A stretch of DNA of 64,000 bases from Vibrio sp. Isolate34. Its GTDB lineage: Bacteria; Pseudomonadota; Gammaproteobacteria; Enterobacterales; Vibrionaceae. Location of the stretch: NCBI RefSeq assembly GCF_022397915.1, contig NZ_JAKEUO010000010.1:1-64000 (forward strand), written 5' to 3'. The translations under genes were made by a program, and so were the position numbers. The notes under the pieces are model-generated. The model was given only the letters and a program-made list of their open reading frames with translations. It was not told the DNA's origin and did not search any database. This document shows positions 48,174 through 58,797 of this stretch, piece by piece (positions within the stretch are counted from its first letter, which is position 1; each line of letters begins with the position of its first letter).

Positions 48174-51083
48174 ATGACATTTGCTTTGGGGCAACGCTGG
48201 ATAAGCGATACGGAGAGCGATTTAGGTTTAGGTACCGTTGTAGCAATGGATGCTCGTACAGTGACACTAATGTTTGCAGCGTCAGAAGAAAACCGTGTGT
48301 ATGCACGTACTGATGCTCCCGTAACCCGAGTAACGTTTAATGTAGGCGATGTCATCGAATGCCAAGAAGGTTGGTCTCTGTCTGTCGAAGAAGTTATCGA
48401 AGACAAAGGACTGCTAACCTACTTAGGTACTCGCGAAGATACCCAAGAAACAGAAGTCGCTCTGCGTGAAATCTTCTTAAGCAATCAGATCCGCTTTAAC
48501 AAGCCACAAGACAAGCTGTACGCAGGTCAAATCGACCGTATGGATAACTTTGTGTTGCGTTACCGAGCGCTAAGCAATCAATACCAACAACATAAGAGCC
48601 CAATGCGTGGCCTGTGTGGTATGCGAGCAGGCTTAATTCCTCATCAGCTGTATATTGCTCATGAGGTGGGTCGTCGTCATGCTCCACGTGTTTTACTTGC
48701 TGATGAAGTTGGCCTAGGTAAAACCATCGAAGCGGGCATGATCATCCACCAACAAGTGTTGTCTGGCCGTGCTGAACGTATTCTTATTGTGGTACCTGAA
48801 ACTCTGCAACACCAATGGTTAGTAGAGATGATGCGCCGTTTCAATCTGCACTTCTCTATCTTTGACGAAGAGCGTTGTATTGAAGCCTTTGCAGAATCAG
48901 ATAACCCATTCGATACACAACAATATGTTCTGTGTTCTTTGGATTTCCTACGTAAGAGCCGCAAGCGCTACGAACAAGCACTTGAGGGGGAGTGGGATCT
49001 GTTGGTTGTCGATGAAGCGCACCACCTTGAGTGGAGCCAAGACAAACCAAGTCGCGAATACCAAGTGGTTGAAGGTTTGGCTGAAAATACCTCTGGCGTA
49101 CTGCTACTGACAGCAACGCCTGAGCAACTGGGTCGTGAGAGCCACTTTGCACGTCTACGCTTGCTGGATCCTGATCGCTTTTACGATTACGAAGCCTTCG
49201 TTGAAGAAGAAGATCAATACGCACCGGTTGCTGATGCAGTAACAGCGCTATTCTCTGGCGTGAAGCTTGAAAACAGTGCGAAGAATCAGATTACTGAACT
49301 GCTTTCTGAGCAAGATGTAGAGCCTCTATTCCGCGTTATCGAAGGTGATAGCAGCGAAGAAGAGCAAGCACTAGCTCGTCAAGAACTGATTGATAACCTT
49401 ATGGATCGCCATGGTACCGGCCGTGTTCTATTCAGAAACACACGTGCTGCAATCAAAGGCTTCCCTAAGCGTAACGTAAACCTACTGCCGATGGACATTC
49501 CAACGCAGTACACAACCTCGATGCGTGTATCGGGCATGATCGGTGGCAAGATGGCACCAGAAGCACGCGCGATGAAGATGCTGTACCCAGAAGAGATCTT
49601 CCAAGAGTTTGAAGGTGAAGACTCAAGCTGGTGGCAGTTCGATTCACGTGTTAACTGGCTGATTGAGAAGATCCAAGACAAGCGCAGCGAAAAGATCTTA
49701 GTGATCGCATCGCGTGCAAGTACGGCTCTTCAATTAGAGCAAGCACTGCGTGAGCGTGAAGGTGTGCGTGCAACCGTATTCCACGAAGGCATGTCGATTA
49801 TTGAACGTGATAAAGCCGCGGCTTACTTTGCTCAAGAAGAGGGCGGTGCTCAGGTTCTGATCTGTAGTGAAATCGGCTCTGAAGGTCGTAACTTCCAGTT
49901 CGCGAACCAGCTAGTAATGTTCGATCTTCCGTTCAACCCAGACTTGCTTGAGCAACGTATTGGCCGTTTGGACCGTATCGGTCAGCTGCGTGATATCGAC
50001 ATCCATGTTCCTTACCTAAAAGGCACATCACAGGCGATTCTAGCGCGTTGGTTCGATGAAGGTCTGAACGCATTTTCAGAGACTTGCCCAACGGGTCGCA
50101 CGGTTTACGACAAGTACTCAGATGTTCTGATTGAAATGCTGGCTTCTGGTAATACAGAACAGCTTGATGAAGTGATTGAAGAGTCTGCCAAGCTAAATCA
50201 AAGCCTAAAAGCGGATCTAGAAAAAGGCCGAGATCGCCTGCTAGAAATGCACTCAAACGGCGGCGACAAAGCGCACGAAATTGCAGAGAAGATTGCATCG
50301 ACTGATGGTGATACTAACCTAGTGACTTTCGCTCTCAGCCTGTTCGACACGATCGGTTTGAACCAAGACGACAAAGGTGAAAATGCGCTAGTTGTGACAC
50401 CATCTGAGCACATGATGGTACCAAGCTACCCTGGTTTACCTTACGAAGGCGCAACCATCACGTTCGACCGTGATACAGCCCTTTCTCGTGAAGACATGAA
50501 CTTCATTAGCTGGGAACACCCAATGATTCAAGGCGGTATTGATCTGCTATTGAGTGAAGGTGTGGGTGCGTCAGCGGTATCACTGCTGAAAAACAAAGCG
50601 CTGCCTGTGGGTACTATCCTGCTTGAACTGGTTTACCTTGTGGATGCGCAAGCACCGAAACGCAGCGGTATCAGTCAGTTCCTACCTAAAACTCCGATTC
50701 GTTTGATGATGGATGGCCGTGGTAACGATCTATCTGCTCAGGTTGAGTTTGATAGTTTTAACCGTCAGCTAAGCCCTGTAAACCGTCACTTAGCGAGCAA
50801 GCTAGTGAACTCGGTACAAGGCGAGATTCACAAGCTAATTGAAGCGGGTGAGACGCATGTACTGCCGAAGGTTGAGGAAGTTCGTCAGCAAGCTCAGAAA
50901 GATATGCAAACTAACTTGAATGGTGAGCTAGAGCGTCTACAAGCGCTTAAAGCAGTCAACCCGAACATTCGTGATGAAGAGCTAGAGGTAATCGAAGCTC
51001 AAATTAACGAACTGACTGGCTATATCGCCAAAGCTCAGGTTCAGCTGGATTCATTACGCTTGATTGTGGTTTCTCACAACTAG
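48174..51083 (+). CDS. rapA: RNA polymerase-associated helicase RapA
   Basis: SWI2/SNF2 ATPase that recycles stalled RNA polymerase. N-terminal Tudor-like domains (about 1-110; [22 protein letters not shown]) bind polymerase. Walker A is in [14 protein letters not shown] at residue 177, DEAH box at 280 ([10 protein letters not shown]), and helicase motif VI is in [17 protein letters not shown]. The C-terminal domain ends with a coiled coil. Length 969 is standard. It forms a single-gene unit with a terminator at its 3' end. Confidence 0.97.
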   Translation: MTFALGQRWISDTESDLGLGTVVAMDARTVTLMFAASEENRVYARTDAPVTRVTFNVGDVIECQEGWSLSVEEVIEDKGLLTYLGTREDTQETEVALREIFLSNQIRFNKPQDKLYAGQIDRMDNFVLRYRALSNQYQQHKSPMRGLCGMRAGLIPHQLYIAHEVGRRHAPRVLLADEVGLGKTIEAGMIIHQQVLSGRAERILIVVPETLQHQWLVEMMRRFNLHFSIFDEERCIEAFAESDNPFDTQQYVLCSLDFLRKSRKRYEQALEGEWDLLVVDEAHHLEWSQDKPSREYQVVEGLAENTSGVLLLTATPEQLGRESHFARLRLLDPDRFYDYEAFVEEEDQYAPVADAVTALFSGVKLENSAKNQITELLSEQDVEPLFRVIEGDSSEEEQALARQELIDNLMDRHGTGRVLFRNTRAAIKGFPKRNVNLLPMDIPTQYTTSMRVSGMIGGKMAPEARAMKMLYPEEIFQEFEGEDSSWWQFDSRVNWLIEKIQDKRSEKILVIASRASTALQLEQALREREGVRATVFHEGMSIIERDKAAAYFAQEEGGAQVLICSEIGSEGRNFQFANQLVMFDLPFNPDLLEQRIGRLDRIGQLRDIDIHVPYLKGTSQAILARWFDEGLNAFSETCPTGRTVYDKYSDVLIEMLASGNTEQLDEVIEESAKLNQSLKADLEKGRDRLLEMHSNGGDKAHEIAEKIASTDGDTNLVTFALSLFDTIGLNQDDKGENALVVTPSEHMMVPSYPGLPYEGATITFDRDTALSREDMNFISWEHPMIQGGIDLLLSEGVGASAVSLLKNKALPVGTILLELVYLVDAQAPKRSGISQFLPKTPIRLMMDGRGNDLSAQVEFDSFNRQLSPVNRHLASKLVNSVQGEIHKLIEAGETHVLPKVEEVRQQAQKDMQTNLNGELERLQALKAVNPNIRDEELEVIEAQINELTGYIAKAQVQLDSLRLIVVSHN

Positions 51084-51109
51084 TTTTGAATGAGCGAAAT
51101 GCTTCAACG

Positions 51110-51140
51110 AAATAAGGCCTTCATGATGAAGGCCTTATTT
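51110..51140. terminator. Bidirectional terminator after rapA
   Basis: 14-bp stem AAATAAGGCCTTCA / TGAAGGCCTTATTT with loop TGA; T-run on the + strand. It is shared with the converging Nramp-like gene, for which the T-run is short. Confidence 0.9.
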
Positions 51141-51194
51141 TTATCTAGCGTTTGAAAGATATTTTGATTGTTGAAAGGTGTAATGGCAGAGGAA

Positions 51195-52475
51195 TTACAT
51201 CAACCACTTCCACCAAACAAATACCGCTAGGAAACCAAATAGGTACACAAGACCCGCTACAGACAACCATTTTAGTTTGGTGCCAATCGCTAGTGCTTCT
51301 GGGAGTTTAGCTTTGTTCACTAAGATGAAGTTAAGCAGCGCGAAGAATGGCGTCGTTGCGAAAGCTAGCACCATTGCAAAATCCAACATTGGCATCAATG
51401 CTGCGCTAAAGAACATCACAATCGCCAGTGCCGCGATAGAGACAATGATGATCCAACCTTGCAGCATGCGTGGGCTCGACTCTTTCTTGAATAACAGACG
51501 TTGTGATTCAGCAAGTACACGTGAGTAGCCGTCGATAACCGTAATCGTACTACCAAAGATACAGAAGAAAGCGATAATGGCGATGAGTGGACGTGACCAT
51601 TCACCAATCGTTGACGCGTAAATACCAACTAGCTGGTGAGTAAAGCCCACACCAGAGCGAGACAGTTCCACACCTGAACCGTGAAGTACCAGCGCACCCA
51701 AAGCGACAAACACTAAAGCAAGCAGCGCCGTACCAATGTAGCCGACGTTGAAATCGAACAGCGCTGATTGAGCTGTGACTTCTTGTTTCTCTTTTTGGCT
51801 TTTAAGCCACATTGATGTGATGCTAGAAATTTCTATAGGCGCAGGCATCCAACCCATAGTTACCACGATAAAGCCGATAGCGGCCAACGACCAAGGTGAT
51901 GGCGGAACAAAAGCCGCATCAGGTTCAACAGGAGAGCCGATAGCTATTGCGACAGCGGCTAGAGTGGTGATCGTTAGGATCGCCATGATCGCTTTTGAAA
52001 GGGTATCAAGAGCACGATAGTGGCCTGCAAATAGAATGATCAAGCAGGTTGCTAAAACGATCATGCACAATGTGCTGGTGGCTAATTCGAAAGGAACAAA
52101 GTAGCTAAGTAGACTTGCACTGAATAGCAACAAAGCAGCCGTGTTCACGACGGCGGAAATGGCGCTCAATATTGAAAAGATCACAAGGTACGGGCGACCT
52201 AGGTTAGAGTAGCCCTCAACCAAGCTTTGACCTGTTCCCAATGTATATTGGATACCGGCTCTAAAGAATGGGTATTTAAATACGTTAACCAGGATAATAA
52301 GAGCGGCGAGCTGCCAGCCATAAATCGCACCAGCTTTGGTCGAGGCAACTAAATGTGAGCCACCTACTGCCGCAGCAGCCATCATGATGCCAGGGCCAAG
52401 AGACTTGATTAAACTTGATAGGGGAGCAGAGGTTTGTGTTTTTTCTGTGGTTGTTTTAACCGTACTTTCCATCAT
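51195..52475 (-). CDS. Nramp-related membrane transporter with altered metal-site motifs
   Basis: Inner-membrane protein of 426 residues with about eleven membrane segments, related to the Nramp divalent-metal family. The first helix aligns as SLGPGIMMAAAAVGGSHLVASTKAGA, where true Nramp proteins have DPGN (the Asp and Asn that hold the metal); here the four residues read GGSH. Helix 6 reads MGWMPAPIEISS, keeping Met but not the MPH pattern. So Mn2+/Fe2+ transport cannot be assumed; another ion or solute is possible. Two ATGs are adjacent at the start (52475, 52472) behind AAAGGA. It is a single gene, divergent from rluA. Confidence 0.8.
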   Translation of the reverse strand: MMESTVKTTTEKTQTSAPLSSLIKSLGPGIMMAAAAVGGSHLVASTKAGAIYGWQLAALIILVNVFKYPFFRAGIQYTLGTGQSLVEGYSNLGRPYLVIFSILSAISAVVNTAALLLFSASLLSYFVPFELATSTLCMIVLATCLIILFAGHYRALDTLSKAIMAILTITTLAAVAIAIGSPVEPDAAFVPPSPWSLAAIGFIVVTMGWMPAPIEISSITSMWLKSQKEKQEVTAQSALFDFNVGYIGTALLALVFVALGALVLHGSGVELSRSGVGFTHQLVGIYASTIGEWSRPLIAIIAFFCIFGSTITVIDGYSRVLAESQRLLFKKESSPRMLQGWIIIVSIAALAIVMFFSAALMPMLDFAMVLAFATTPFFALLNFILVNKAKLPEALAIGTKLKWLSVAGLVYLFGFLAVFVWWKWLM

Positions 52476-52630
52476 TTTTCCTTTGATGCTGACTTCTTAT
52501 TTTCCGTTACCCTATCAATACCATGTTTTGTAAGGTCGTCAACTTTTATGTACGAAAACATTAAAAATTGTATTTATTAATAAACGAATTAACTGTGAAT
52601 TATTTGTTCACTAGTAAATAAGAGGCTTTA

Positions 52631-53365
52631 ATGGCGTTAGAACAGTACACACCACCACGTGAACCGTGGATCGACATTGTCTATCAAGATGACGATATTC
52701 TTGTGGTGAACAAGCCAGCAGGCCTACTTTCAGTGCCGGGAAGGTTGCCAGAGCATTACGACAGCATGTGGAGTCGCTTGGTGGAGGAGTTTGCTGATAC
52801 TCAAGTGGTGCACCGTTTGGATATGTCGACCTCAGGCTTGATGCTGCTCGCTAAACACAAACAAGCTGAGCGTCATTTGAAGAAGCAGTTCCAATATCGA
52901 CTGACACATAAGCTCTATTACGCACGAGTGTGGGGTGCAGTAGAAGAAAAAGAAGGGCTTATTGATCTGCCACTCATCTGTGATTGGCCAAATCGCCCTA
53001 GGCAGAAAGTATGTTTTGATGACGGTAAACCATCGCAGACTCGCTATGTGGTAGAGCAAGAAGAGGCTCAAACCACCTTGTTGAAGTTACTGCCGATTAC
53101 TGGCCGTTCTCATCAGTTGCGTGTGCATTGTATGGAAATAGGGAGCCCAATTGTGGGCGATGAGTTTTATGCAACGCCTGAAGCTTTTGAGCATAGCGAT
53201 CGACTGGCTTTACATGCTAGTGAACTGAGCTTCTATCATCCAGCGAACAACCAACTGTTCAAAGCCTTTGTCCCTTGTGATTTTTACCCTCAAGCGTCAC
53301 CACAAATTGAACAGCACTTTGAAATTGCGCCAGAGCTTCCAGACTACAGTAAGCTAAAAGCTTAG
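52631..53365 (+). CDS. rluA: 23S rRNA / tRNA pseudouridine synthase RluA
   Basis: Isomerises uridine to pseudouridine at 23S position 746 and tRNA position 32 in E. coli. The catalytic motif VHRLDMSTSGLMLLAK is at about 60-75 with its Asp. LLPITGRSHQLRVHCMEIGSPIVGDEFY is the second conserved block. At 244 residues, without an S4 domain, it fits RluA rather than RluC/D. Start ATG behind GAGG. It is followed at 37 bases by a dehydrogenase gene on the same strand. Confidence 0.92.
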   Translation: MALEQYTPPREPWIDIVYQDDDILVVNKPAGLLSVPGRLPEHYDSMWSRLVEEFADTQVVHRLDMSTSGLMLLAKHKQAERHLKKQFQYRLTHKLYYARVWGAVEEKEGLIDLPLICDWPNRPRQKVCFDDGKPSQTRYVVEQEEAQTTLLKLLPITGRSHQLRVHCMEIGSPIVGDEFYATPEAFEHSDRLALHASELSFYHPANNQLFKAFVPCDFYPQASPQIEQHFEIAPELPDYSKLKA

Positions 53366-53402
53366 AATACGAGTAACCAATCGACTTATCCAAGGAAGTA
53401 CA

Positions 53403-54371
53403 ATGCCGAAGCTGAAAGTGGTCTTTCTCGACCGAGCCACCATCCCATCTCAAATCAATTTAAAACCTCTTAGCTTTGAACATGAATGGATTGAATATGA
53501 TTTCACAACTCCCGAGCAAGTCTCAGAGCGAGTTGAAGGTGCTGATGTCGTGATCACCAATAAAGTGGTGCTCAATGGATCGAATTTGGGCCAAGCACAT
53601 CAACTTAAGCTGCTCGCTGTTTCTGCGACAGGTGTTAACAATGTCGATGTGGCATATTGCAAGTCTAATAATATCGCAGTGACAAACGTACAAGGCTACG
53701 CGACTCAATCTGTTCCTGAGCATGTCATCGCAATGCTATTCGCTCTTAAACGAAACCTTGTTGGTTATCATAAAGACATTGAGGCGGGTGAGTGGCAAAA
53801 GGACAAGCAATTCTGCTTCTTTACTCATCCGATTCAAGACGTGGCGGGCAGCACATTGGGTTTAATGGGCAGTGGCAGCTTAGGACAAGCAACCGCGATA
53901 TTAGCTAAAGCGATTGGTATGAATGTCATCTTTGCTGAGCGAAAAGGGGCAGAGGCTTGTCGAGAAGGCTATCTGCCTTTTGAAACGGTATTACAGCAAG
54001 CGGATGCGATCAGCCTACATTGTCCTTTGACTGAAGCGACGCGAAATCTGATTTCGGATCACGAGCTAGCCATGATGAAACCAAGCGCGGTATTGATCAA
54101 TGCGGGGCGTGGTGGATTGGTCGACGAGCAAGCCCTAATCGAGGCTCTTAAACACAATGAGATTGCCGGAGCGGGTATGGATGTATTCACACAAGAGCCA
54201 GCCGACAACTCAAATCCACTGTTAGCTAATAGCCACTTACCGAACTTATTACTCACTCCACATGTGGCGTGGGGCAGTGACAGCTCGATTCAAAAGCTGT
54301 CTGATATCTTAATGGACAATATTGATGGCTTTATCGCGGGTCGCCCACAAAACATAGTGAATTCACTCTAA
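53403..54371 (+). CDS. D-2-hydroxyacid dehydrogenase (HprA/glycerate dehydrogenase-like)
   Basis: NAD(P)-dependent oxidoreductase of the D-isomer-specific family that reduces 2-ketoacids such as hydroxypyruvate. The Rossmann motif is LGLMGSGSLGQATAILAKAIG (about 153-173). Catalytic residues are Arg in INAGRGGLVDEQAL, Glu in FTQEPAD and His in TPHVAWGSDSS. Length 322 and the PhVAWgS ending resemble glycerate dehydrogenase. The substrate cannot be fixed from sequence. Start ATG with AAGGA six bases upstream. A strong terminator follows. Confidence 0.93.
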   Translation: MPKLKVVFLDRATIPSQINLKPLSFEHEWIEYDFTTPEQVSERVEGADVVITNKVVLNGSNLGQAHQLKLLAVSATGVNNVDVAYCKSNNIAVTNVQGYATQSVPEHVIAMLFALKRNLVGYHKDIEAGEWQKDKQFCFFTHPIQDVAGSTLGLMGSGSLGQATAILAKAIGMNVIFAERKGAEACREGYLPFETVLQQADAISLHCPLTEATRNLISDHELAMMKPSAVLINAGRGGLVDEQALIEALKHNEIAGAGMDVFTQEPADNSNPLLANSHLPNLLLTPHVAWGSDSSIQKLSDILMDNIDGFIAGRPQNIVNSL

Positions 54372-54400
54372 AGCTATGTAGCATGAGTTAAAACAAAAAA

Positions 54401-54425
54401 GGTTGGCTTGTTGGCCAACCTTTTT
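54401..54425. terminator. Bidirectional terminator
   Basis: Stem GGTTGGC / GCCAACC with loop TTGTTG, flanked by six A and five T, between the converging dehydrogenase and universal stress genes. Confidence 0.93.
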
Positions 54426-54448
54426 AGATGGTGTGTTGATTAAGTGAT

Positions 54449-54886
54449 TTAGCCTTGCGGCTTAACCACCAATACATTGATTGGTGAGTTCTGTACCACT
54501 TTGCTCGCAACAGAACCCAGTACCACTTTGTCGATTTTCGAACGCTTATGGCTAGGCATCACAATAAGGTCGGCGCCAAGCTTTTCTGCGTAATCGAGAA
54601 TGGTTGCGTAGGTTTTACCCTCAGCAACATGAACTTTGTAAACCACTTCATCGTCGATGTGTTTGTCGGCAAACTCTTTCAGCTGATTTTTAACATCAAG
54701 CTTCATTTGGTTCGCTGCATCTTTCGGGAAGTAAGACGCCACCATCGACATGTGAATGCCAGGTAGTACGTTCAGAATGTGAATCTCAGCATTGCTGTGT
54801 TTTGCGTGCCATACCGCTAGCTCCACAGCTTTGTCTGAAAAGCCTTTGTCGTTAAGATCAACGGGAACAAGGATTTGTCTATACAT
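54449..54886 (-). CDS. Universal stress protein, UspA family
   Basis: A 145-residue Usp-fold protein starting MYRQILVPVDLNDKGFSDKAVELA. The ATP-binding G-2x-G-9x-G(S/T) motif is degenerate: MPSHKRSKIDKVVLGSVAS keeps only the LGSVA end. So it may not bind ATP like UspFG-type members. The frame opens at 54925, but the ATG at 54886 gives the family start. It stands just downstream of the TRAP-TAXI genes on the same strand, 107 bases after the permease stop. Confidence 0.9.
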   Translation of the reverse strand: MYRQILVPVDLNDKGFSDKAVELAVWHAKHSNAEIHILNVLPGIHMSMVASYFPKDAANQMKLDVKNQLKEFADKHIDDEVVYKVHVAEGKTYATILDYAEKLGADLIVMPSHKRSKIDKVVLGSVASKVVQNSPINVLVVKPQG

Positions 54887-54993
54887 GTATTCGTCTCTTT
54901 TTGAGCAGCGCTTAGTACATACCAAACGCTGTAATTATCTTTTCCATGTAGTAAAAAAGCCAAATAGAGTTGAACACTACTTGGCCCTATCCA

Positions 54994-57573
54994 TTACGCG
55001 CTAATCTCATCCTTACGAGCACGCCTTCTTTGGTTCATCGCTAAACCAATCAAAATCAGTAGGGCAGGCAAGAATACCCACTCTTTCATCGGTCGATCTG
55101 CGTCTTGGATAACGGATTTAATTTCCCAATCAAAGTCAATGCCGGCTGCTTCTGCTGGGCTGCCAAACTCAACCATATCAACAATCATCTTGTCGTCGGC
55201 TTGTGTCAGCATTAGGCCCATGGAAGCAATACGGTCTTCACTTGTTTTCGCAGAATCTTCAAATGGAAGGCGAACCGTCTTCTCAGAATAGTTACCTTCT
55301 AAGTTTTCGCCACCTACTCTCAATTCAAGTGATTGTCCCACAGATAGATTTTCTGTGATTTGAGCGATCTCAACTCCAGGTGAAAGAACTTTCTCTGGAT
55401 AGATCATGTCCCACCAGAAACCTGGGCGGAAGAAAGAGAAGGTCAGAACGATAAGTAGAATCGTTTCCCACCACTTGTTCTTCGTGAACCACCAACCTTG
55501 TGTTGCTGCAGCAAAGATAAGAACCGCAGTCACAGAAGAGAAAATCGTCAGCGCTAAGTGCCACCAAGAATCAATACCCATCAACAGGAGTTGGGTGTTG
55601 AAGATGAACATAAATGGCAGAATCGCGGTACGAATATCGTAGGTAAAGCCTTGAATACCTGTACGAATCGGATCGGATTTCGCAATCGCGGCTGCAGCAA
55701 ACGCTGCCAGACCAACTGGAGGTGTGTCATCGGCAAGAATACCGAAGTAGAACACGAATAAGTGCACCGCAATCAGTGGGATGATTAGACCGTGCGCAGC
55801 GCCCAGAGTAACAATTACCGGAGCCATTAGCGTTGATACAACGATGTAGTTTGCTGTGGTTGGTAAGCCCATACCTAGGATCAAGCTGATTACCGCAGTA
55901 AATAGCAGCATAAGAATGATGCTACCGCCTGAGATAAACTCAACGAAATCCGTCATTACAAGACCGATACCCGTCAGAGTCACCACGCCTACAACCGTAC
56001 CTGCAGCAGCTGTCGCGACACCGATACCGATCATGTTACGTGCACCTGAAACCAAGCTTTCTGCTAGGTCAACGAAACCGGCTTTAGTTTGCTCTGCAAG
56101 ATCATCAGATTTGTTCATCAGAGTCATTAAAGGACGCTGAGTGATCAAAATGAAAATCATGAATACTGTTGCCCAGAATGCAGATAGACCTGGAGAGAAA
56201 CGTTCAACCGTTAAACACCAAACTAGTACTACGATAGGCAGTAGGAAGTGAAGGCCAGATTTAATCGTTGGACCTGGATCTGGAACTTCTTTCAAGTCTG
56301 CATCGATTTCCATACCGCCTTCAGCTGCGTATTTTGCAGATACGCGAACCAGAGCAACATAAGCGATTAATAGCGCCACCGTTACGATTGGTGTTGCCGC
56401 ATCGCCAAACACATCTTTCGTCCAACCCACACCGTAGTAAACTGCGGCACTGATAACACAGAGACCTAAAATGGTGCCAGTGAAAGACAGTAAGCTTTGT
56501 ACGATAGTTGGTGTGTGACGACGAGGTAAGCCAGTCATTCCTGCTTTACATGCTTCTAGGTGAACAATGTAAATTAGAGCGATGTAGGAAATCAGAGCTG
56601 GCAGTAACGCTGCTTTGATAACTTCCACATACGAGATGCCCACATACTCAACCATCAAGAATGCCGCAGCACCCATGATAGGTGGTGTTAGCTGACCGTT
56701 GGTTGAAGCCGCTACTTCTACAGCACCAGCTTTTGTACCCGGGAAACCAACACGCTTCATTAGTGGGATAGTAAAGGTACCCGTGGTTACCACGTTTGCA
56801 ATAGATGAACCTGATACGAGGCCTGATAAACCAGAGGCTACAACGGCTGCTTTTGCTGGGCCGCCTTTCATGTGACCAAGCAGAGAGAATGCAACCTTGA
56901 TGAAGTAAGCACCAGCACCCGCACGTTCTAGCATTGCACCAAACAGTACAAACAAGAATACAAATGACGTTGATACGCCAAGAGCTACACCGAATACACC
57001 TTCCGTTGTTAGCCACAGGTGCGACATTGCCTTGTTCAGGCTCGCACCTTTGTGGGCGATAACTTCTGGCATGTGTGGACCGCCAAAGGTGTAAAGTAGG
57101 AATACTGCCGCCACAACCATAAGAGGTGGACCTAAAGCGCGTCGTGTTGCTTCAAGCAGTAGAACCATACCAAATACCGCTGCAACAATATCAAACGTTG
57201 TTGGAGCACCAGAACGGCCAGCAAGTTCGGTGTAGAAAATGTAGATATAAGAAGCTGAAAAGCTACCAACAAGCGCTAATACCCAGTCGACTGCCGGGAT
57301 ATAGTCCCGCGGCGAGTTCTTCATCGCTGGATAAGCGGTAAATGCTAGGAAAATAGCAAAGGTAAGGTGAATTGCTCGAGCTTCAGTGTCGTTTAAAATT
57401 CCGAAGTTAAAAATGAACGGCAGCGGAGATGCATACCAAAGTTGGAACAGTGACCAACATAGAGGCACAAACCATAAAATACGACCTTGGACACCGCGAG
57501 GGCTACGCGCACCAGTGTCTGATTGTGCCACCATTTCTTGCACATCTGGAGACGGTGATGTTGTCTGCGTCAT
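54994..57573 (-). CDS. TRAP transporter fused small/large permease (DctQM), TAXI type
   Basis: Inner-membrane, sodium-driven uptake permease of the TRAP family with the 4TM (DctQ-like) and 12TM (DctM-like) parts in one polypeptide. The 4TM part is about 28-190; the DctM part (about 195-700) has GLVSGSSIANVVTTGTFTIP and VEVAASTNGQLTPPIMGAAAF, the two pseudo-symmetric motifs of the family. A C-terminal extra domain (about 710-859, DUF3394 type) follows. It is fed by the TAXI binding protein encoded upstream. The substrate is unknown; dicarboxylates or glutamate are plausible for TAXI systems. Start ATG behind AAGGA. Confidence 0.93.
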   Translation of the reverse strand: MTQTTSPSPDVQEMVAQSDTGARSPRGVQGRILWFVPLCWSLFQLWYASPLPFIFNFGILNDTEARAIHLTFAIFLAFTAYPAMKNSPRDYIPAVDWVLALVGSFSASYIYIFYTELAGRSGAPTTFDIVAAVFGMVLLLEATRRALGPPLMVVAAVFLLYTFGGPHMPEVIAHKGASLNKAMSHLWLTTEGVFGVALGVSTSFVFLFVLFGAMLERAGAGAYFIKVAFSLLGHMKGGPAKAAVVASGLSGLVSGSSIANVVTTGTFTIPLMKRVGFPGTKAGAVEVAASTNGQLTPPIMGAAAFLMVEYVGISYVEVIKAALLPALISYIALIYIVHLEACKAGMTGLPRRHTPTIVQSLLSFTGTILGLCVISAAVYYGVGWTKDVFGDAATPIVTVALLIAYVALVRVSAKYAAEGGMEIDADLKEVPDPGPTIKSGLHFLLPIVVLVWCLTVERFSPGLSAFWATVFMIFILITQRPLMTLMNKSDDLAEQTKAGFVDLAESLVSGARNMIGIGVATAAAGTVVGVVTLTGIGLVMTDFVEFISGGSIILMLLFTAVISLILGMGLPTTANYIVVSTLMAPVIVTLGAAHGLIIPLIAVHLFVFYFGILADDTPPVGLAAFAAAAIAKSDPIRTGIQGFTYDIRTAILPFMFIFNTQLLLMGIDSWWHLALTIFSSVTAVLIFAAATQGWWFTKNKWWETILLIVLTFSFFRPGFWWDMIYPEKVLSPGVEIAQITENLSVGQSLELRVGGENLEGNYSEKTVRLPFEDSAKTSEDRIASMGLMLTQADDKMIVDMVEFGSPAEAAGIDFDWEIKSVIQDADRPMKEWVFLPALLILIGLAMNQRRRARKDEISA

Positions 57574-57778
57574 GTACTTTATCCTTATTATTGATGGTCT
57601 GCCTTTCTTACGAACAACGAGACGTTATTTATTTCCTATCTAGTGTAGTGAATGGATAGGGAAATGCGTTTGTTTGTTCGTCTTTGTCTTAGGCTTGATA
57701 CGAAGGTAAGTTCGCCAAATTGGAGAAACTTAAAAGTTTGCTTTTTTCAATTAGGTTATTTTTATAAAACGCGAAAAG

Positions 57779-57807
57779 CCAATAAGGAGGGCTGGCCTCC
57801 TTATTGG
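57779..57807 (-). other. Hairpin between the TAXI binding-protein and permease genes
   Basis: Perfect 12-bp stem CCAATAAGGAGG / CCTCCTTATTGG with a 5-base loop, 22 bases after the binding-protein stop. Only CTTTT follows on the transcribed strand, so it may be a leaky terminator or a 3' end stabiliser. The rest of the 255-base gap has no gene. Confidence 0.7.
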
Positions 57808-57828
57808 TGTAGTAGGCTTAAAGTCGAG

Positions 57829-58797
57829 TTACTTTAGAAGGCCCACTTCTTTGTAGTATTTCTCTGCACCTGGGTGAAGAGGGATAGAGATGCCCGCTTT
57901 AACCATGTCTTCTTTCTTCAGGTTAGCAAATGCTGGGTGTAGGCGTTTGAAAGTGTCAAAGTTTTCAAATACTGCCTTAGCGACGTTGTATGCAACTTCT
58001 TCAGAAACGTCTGAAGTTGTTACCATAGTTGCAGCAACACCGAAGCTGTTTACGTCAGCGTCAGTACCACGGTACATGCCAGCAGGAACTGTGCTGTAAG
58101 CGTAGTATGGGTTTTCAGCTACGATCTTGTCGATCTGTGGACCCGTTGCTGAAACCAGTTTTGCATCACAAGACGTTGTTGCTTCTTTGATTGATCCGTT
58201 CGGGTGACCAACCATGTAGATGAATGCATCAATCTTGTTATCACAAAGTGCTTGTGAACGCTCAGAACCTTTAAGTTCAGAAGCCAGTTTGAAGCTGTCG
58301 TTAGTCCAACCCATAGCGTCCATTACAACGCCCATAGTTGCACGGTCACCAGAACCTGGGTTCCCAATGTTTACACGCTTACCTGCTAGGTCAGACACAT
58401 TGTTGATGCCAGCATCGGTACGAGCGATGATGTTGAACGGTTCTGTATGTAGAGAGAACATCGCGCGAAGTTTCTTGTATTCGCCCTGATCTTTGAACTT
58501 ACTTGTACCGTTGTAGCCATGATATTGCCAGTCCGATTGAACAACACCGAAATCGAGTTCACCAGCACGGATGGTGTTAACGTTGTAGATTGAACCACCA
58601 GTAGACTCTACAGAACAACGAATGTTGTGGTCTTTGCGGCCCTTGTTCACTAGCTTACAAATTGCACCACCAGTTGGGTAGTAAACACCCGTAACTGAAC
58701 CAGTACCAATCGTGATGAACTCTTGAGCGTTAACAGCGCCAGCGCCCATTACAGCAGCTGCAATAGCACCAACTTTAATAAGTTTGGTAAATGCCAT
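57829..58797 (-). CDS. TAXI-family TRAP solute-binding protein
   Basis: Periplasmic binding protein that captures the substrate for the TRAP permease. Signal peptide [24 protein letters not shown], then a mature protein of about 298 residues with [27 protein letters not shown], the TAXI family start, and [23 protein letters not shown]. Binding residues cannot be assigned by eye. It precedes the permease by 255 bases; a hairpin in the gap suggests higher expression of this gene. Start ATG behind AAGGGA. A CRP-like site lies about 270 bases upstream. Confidence 0.94.
   Translation of the reverse strand: MAFTKLIKVGAIAAAVMGAGAVNAQEFITIGTGSVTGVYYPTGGAICKLVNKGRKDHNIRCSVESTGGSIYNVNTIRAGELDFGVVQSDWQYHGYNGTSKFKDQGEYKKLRAMFSLHTEPFNIIARTDAGINNVSDLAGKRVNIGNPGSGDRATMGVVMDAMGWTNDSFKLASELKGSERSQALCDNKIDAFIYMVGHPNGSIKEATTSCDAKLVSATGPQIDKIVAENPYYAYSTVPAGMYRGTDADVNSFGVAATMVTTSDVSEEVAYNVAKAVFENFDTFKRLHPAFANLKKEDMVKAGISIPLHPGAEKYYKEVGLLK

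Noticed and set aside
52594..52612. TGTGAATTATTTGTTCACT upstream of rluA as a CRP site
   Set aside because: The half-sites are nine bases apart instead of six, so CRP would not fit.
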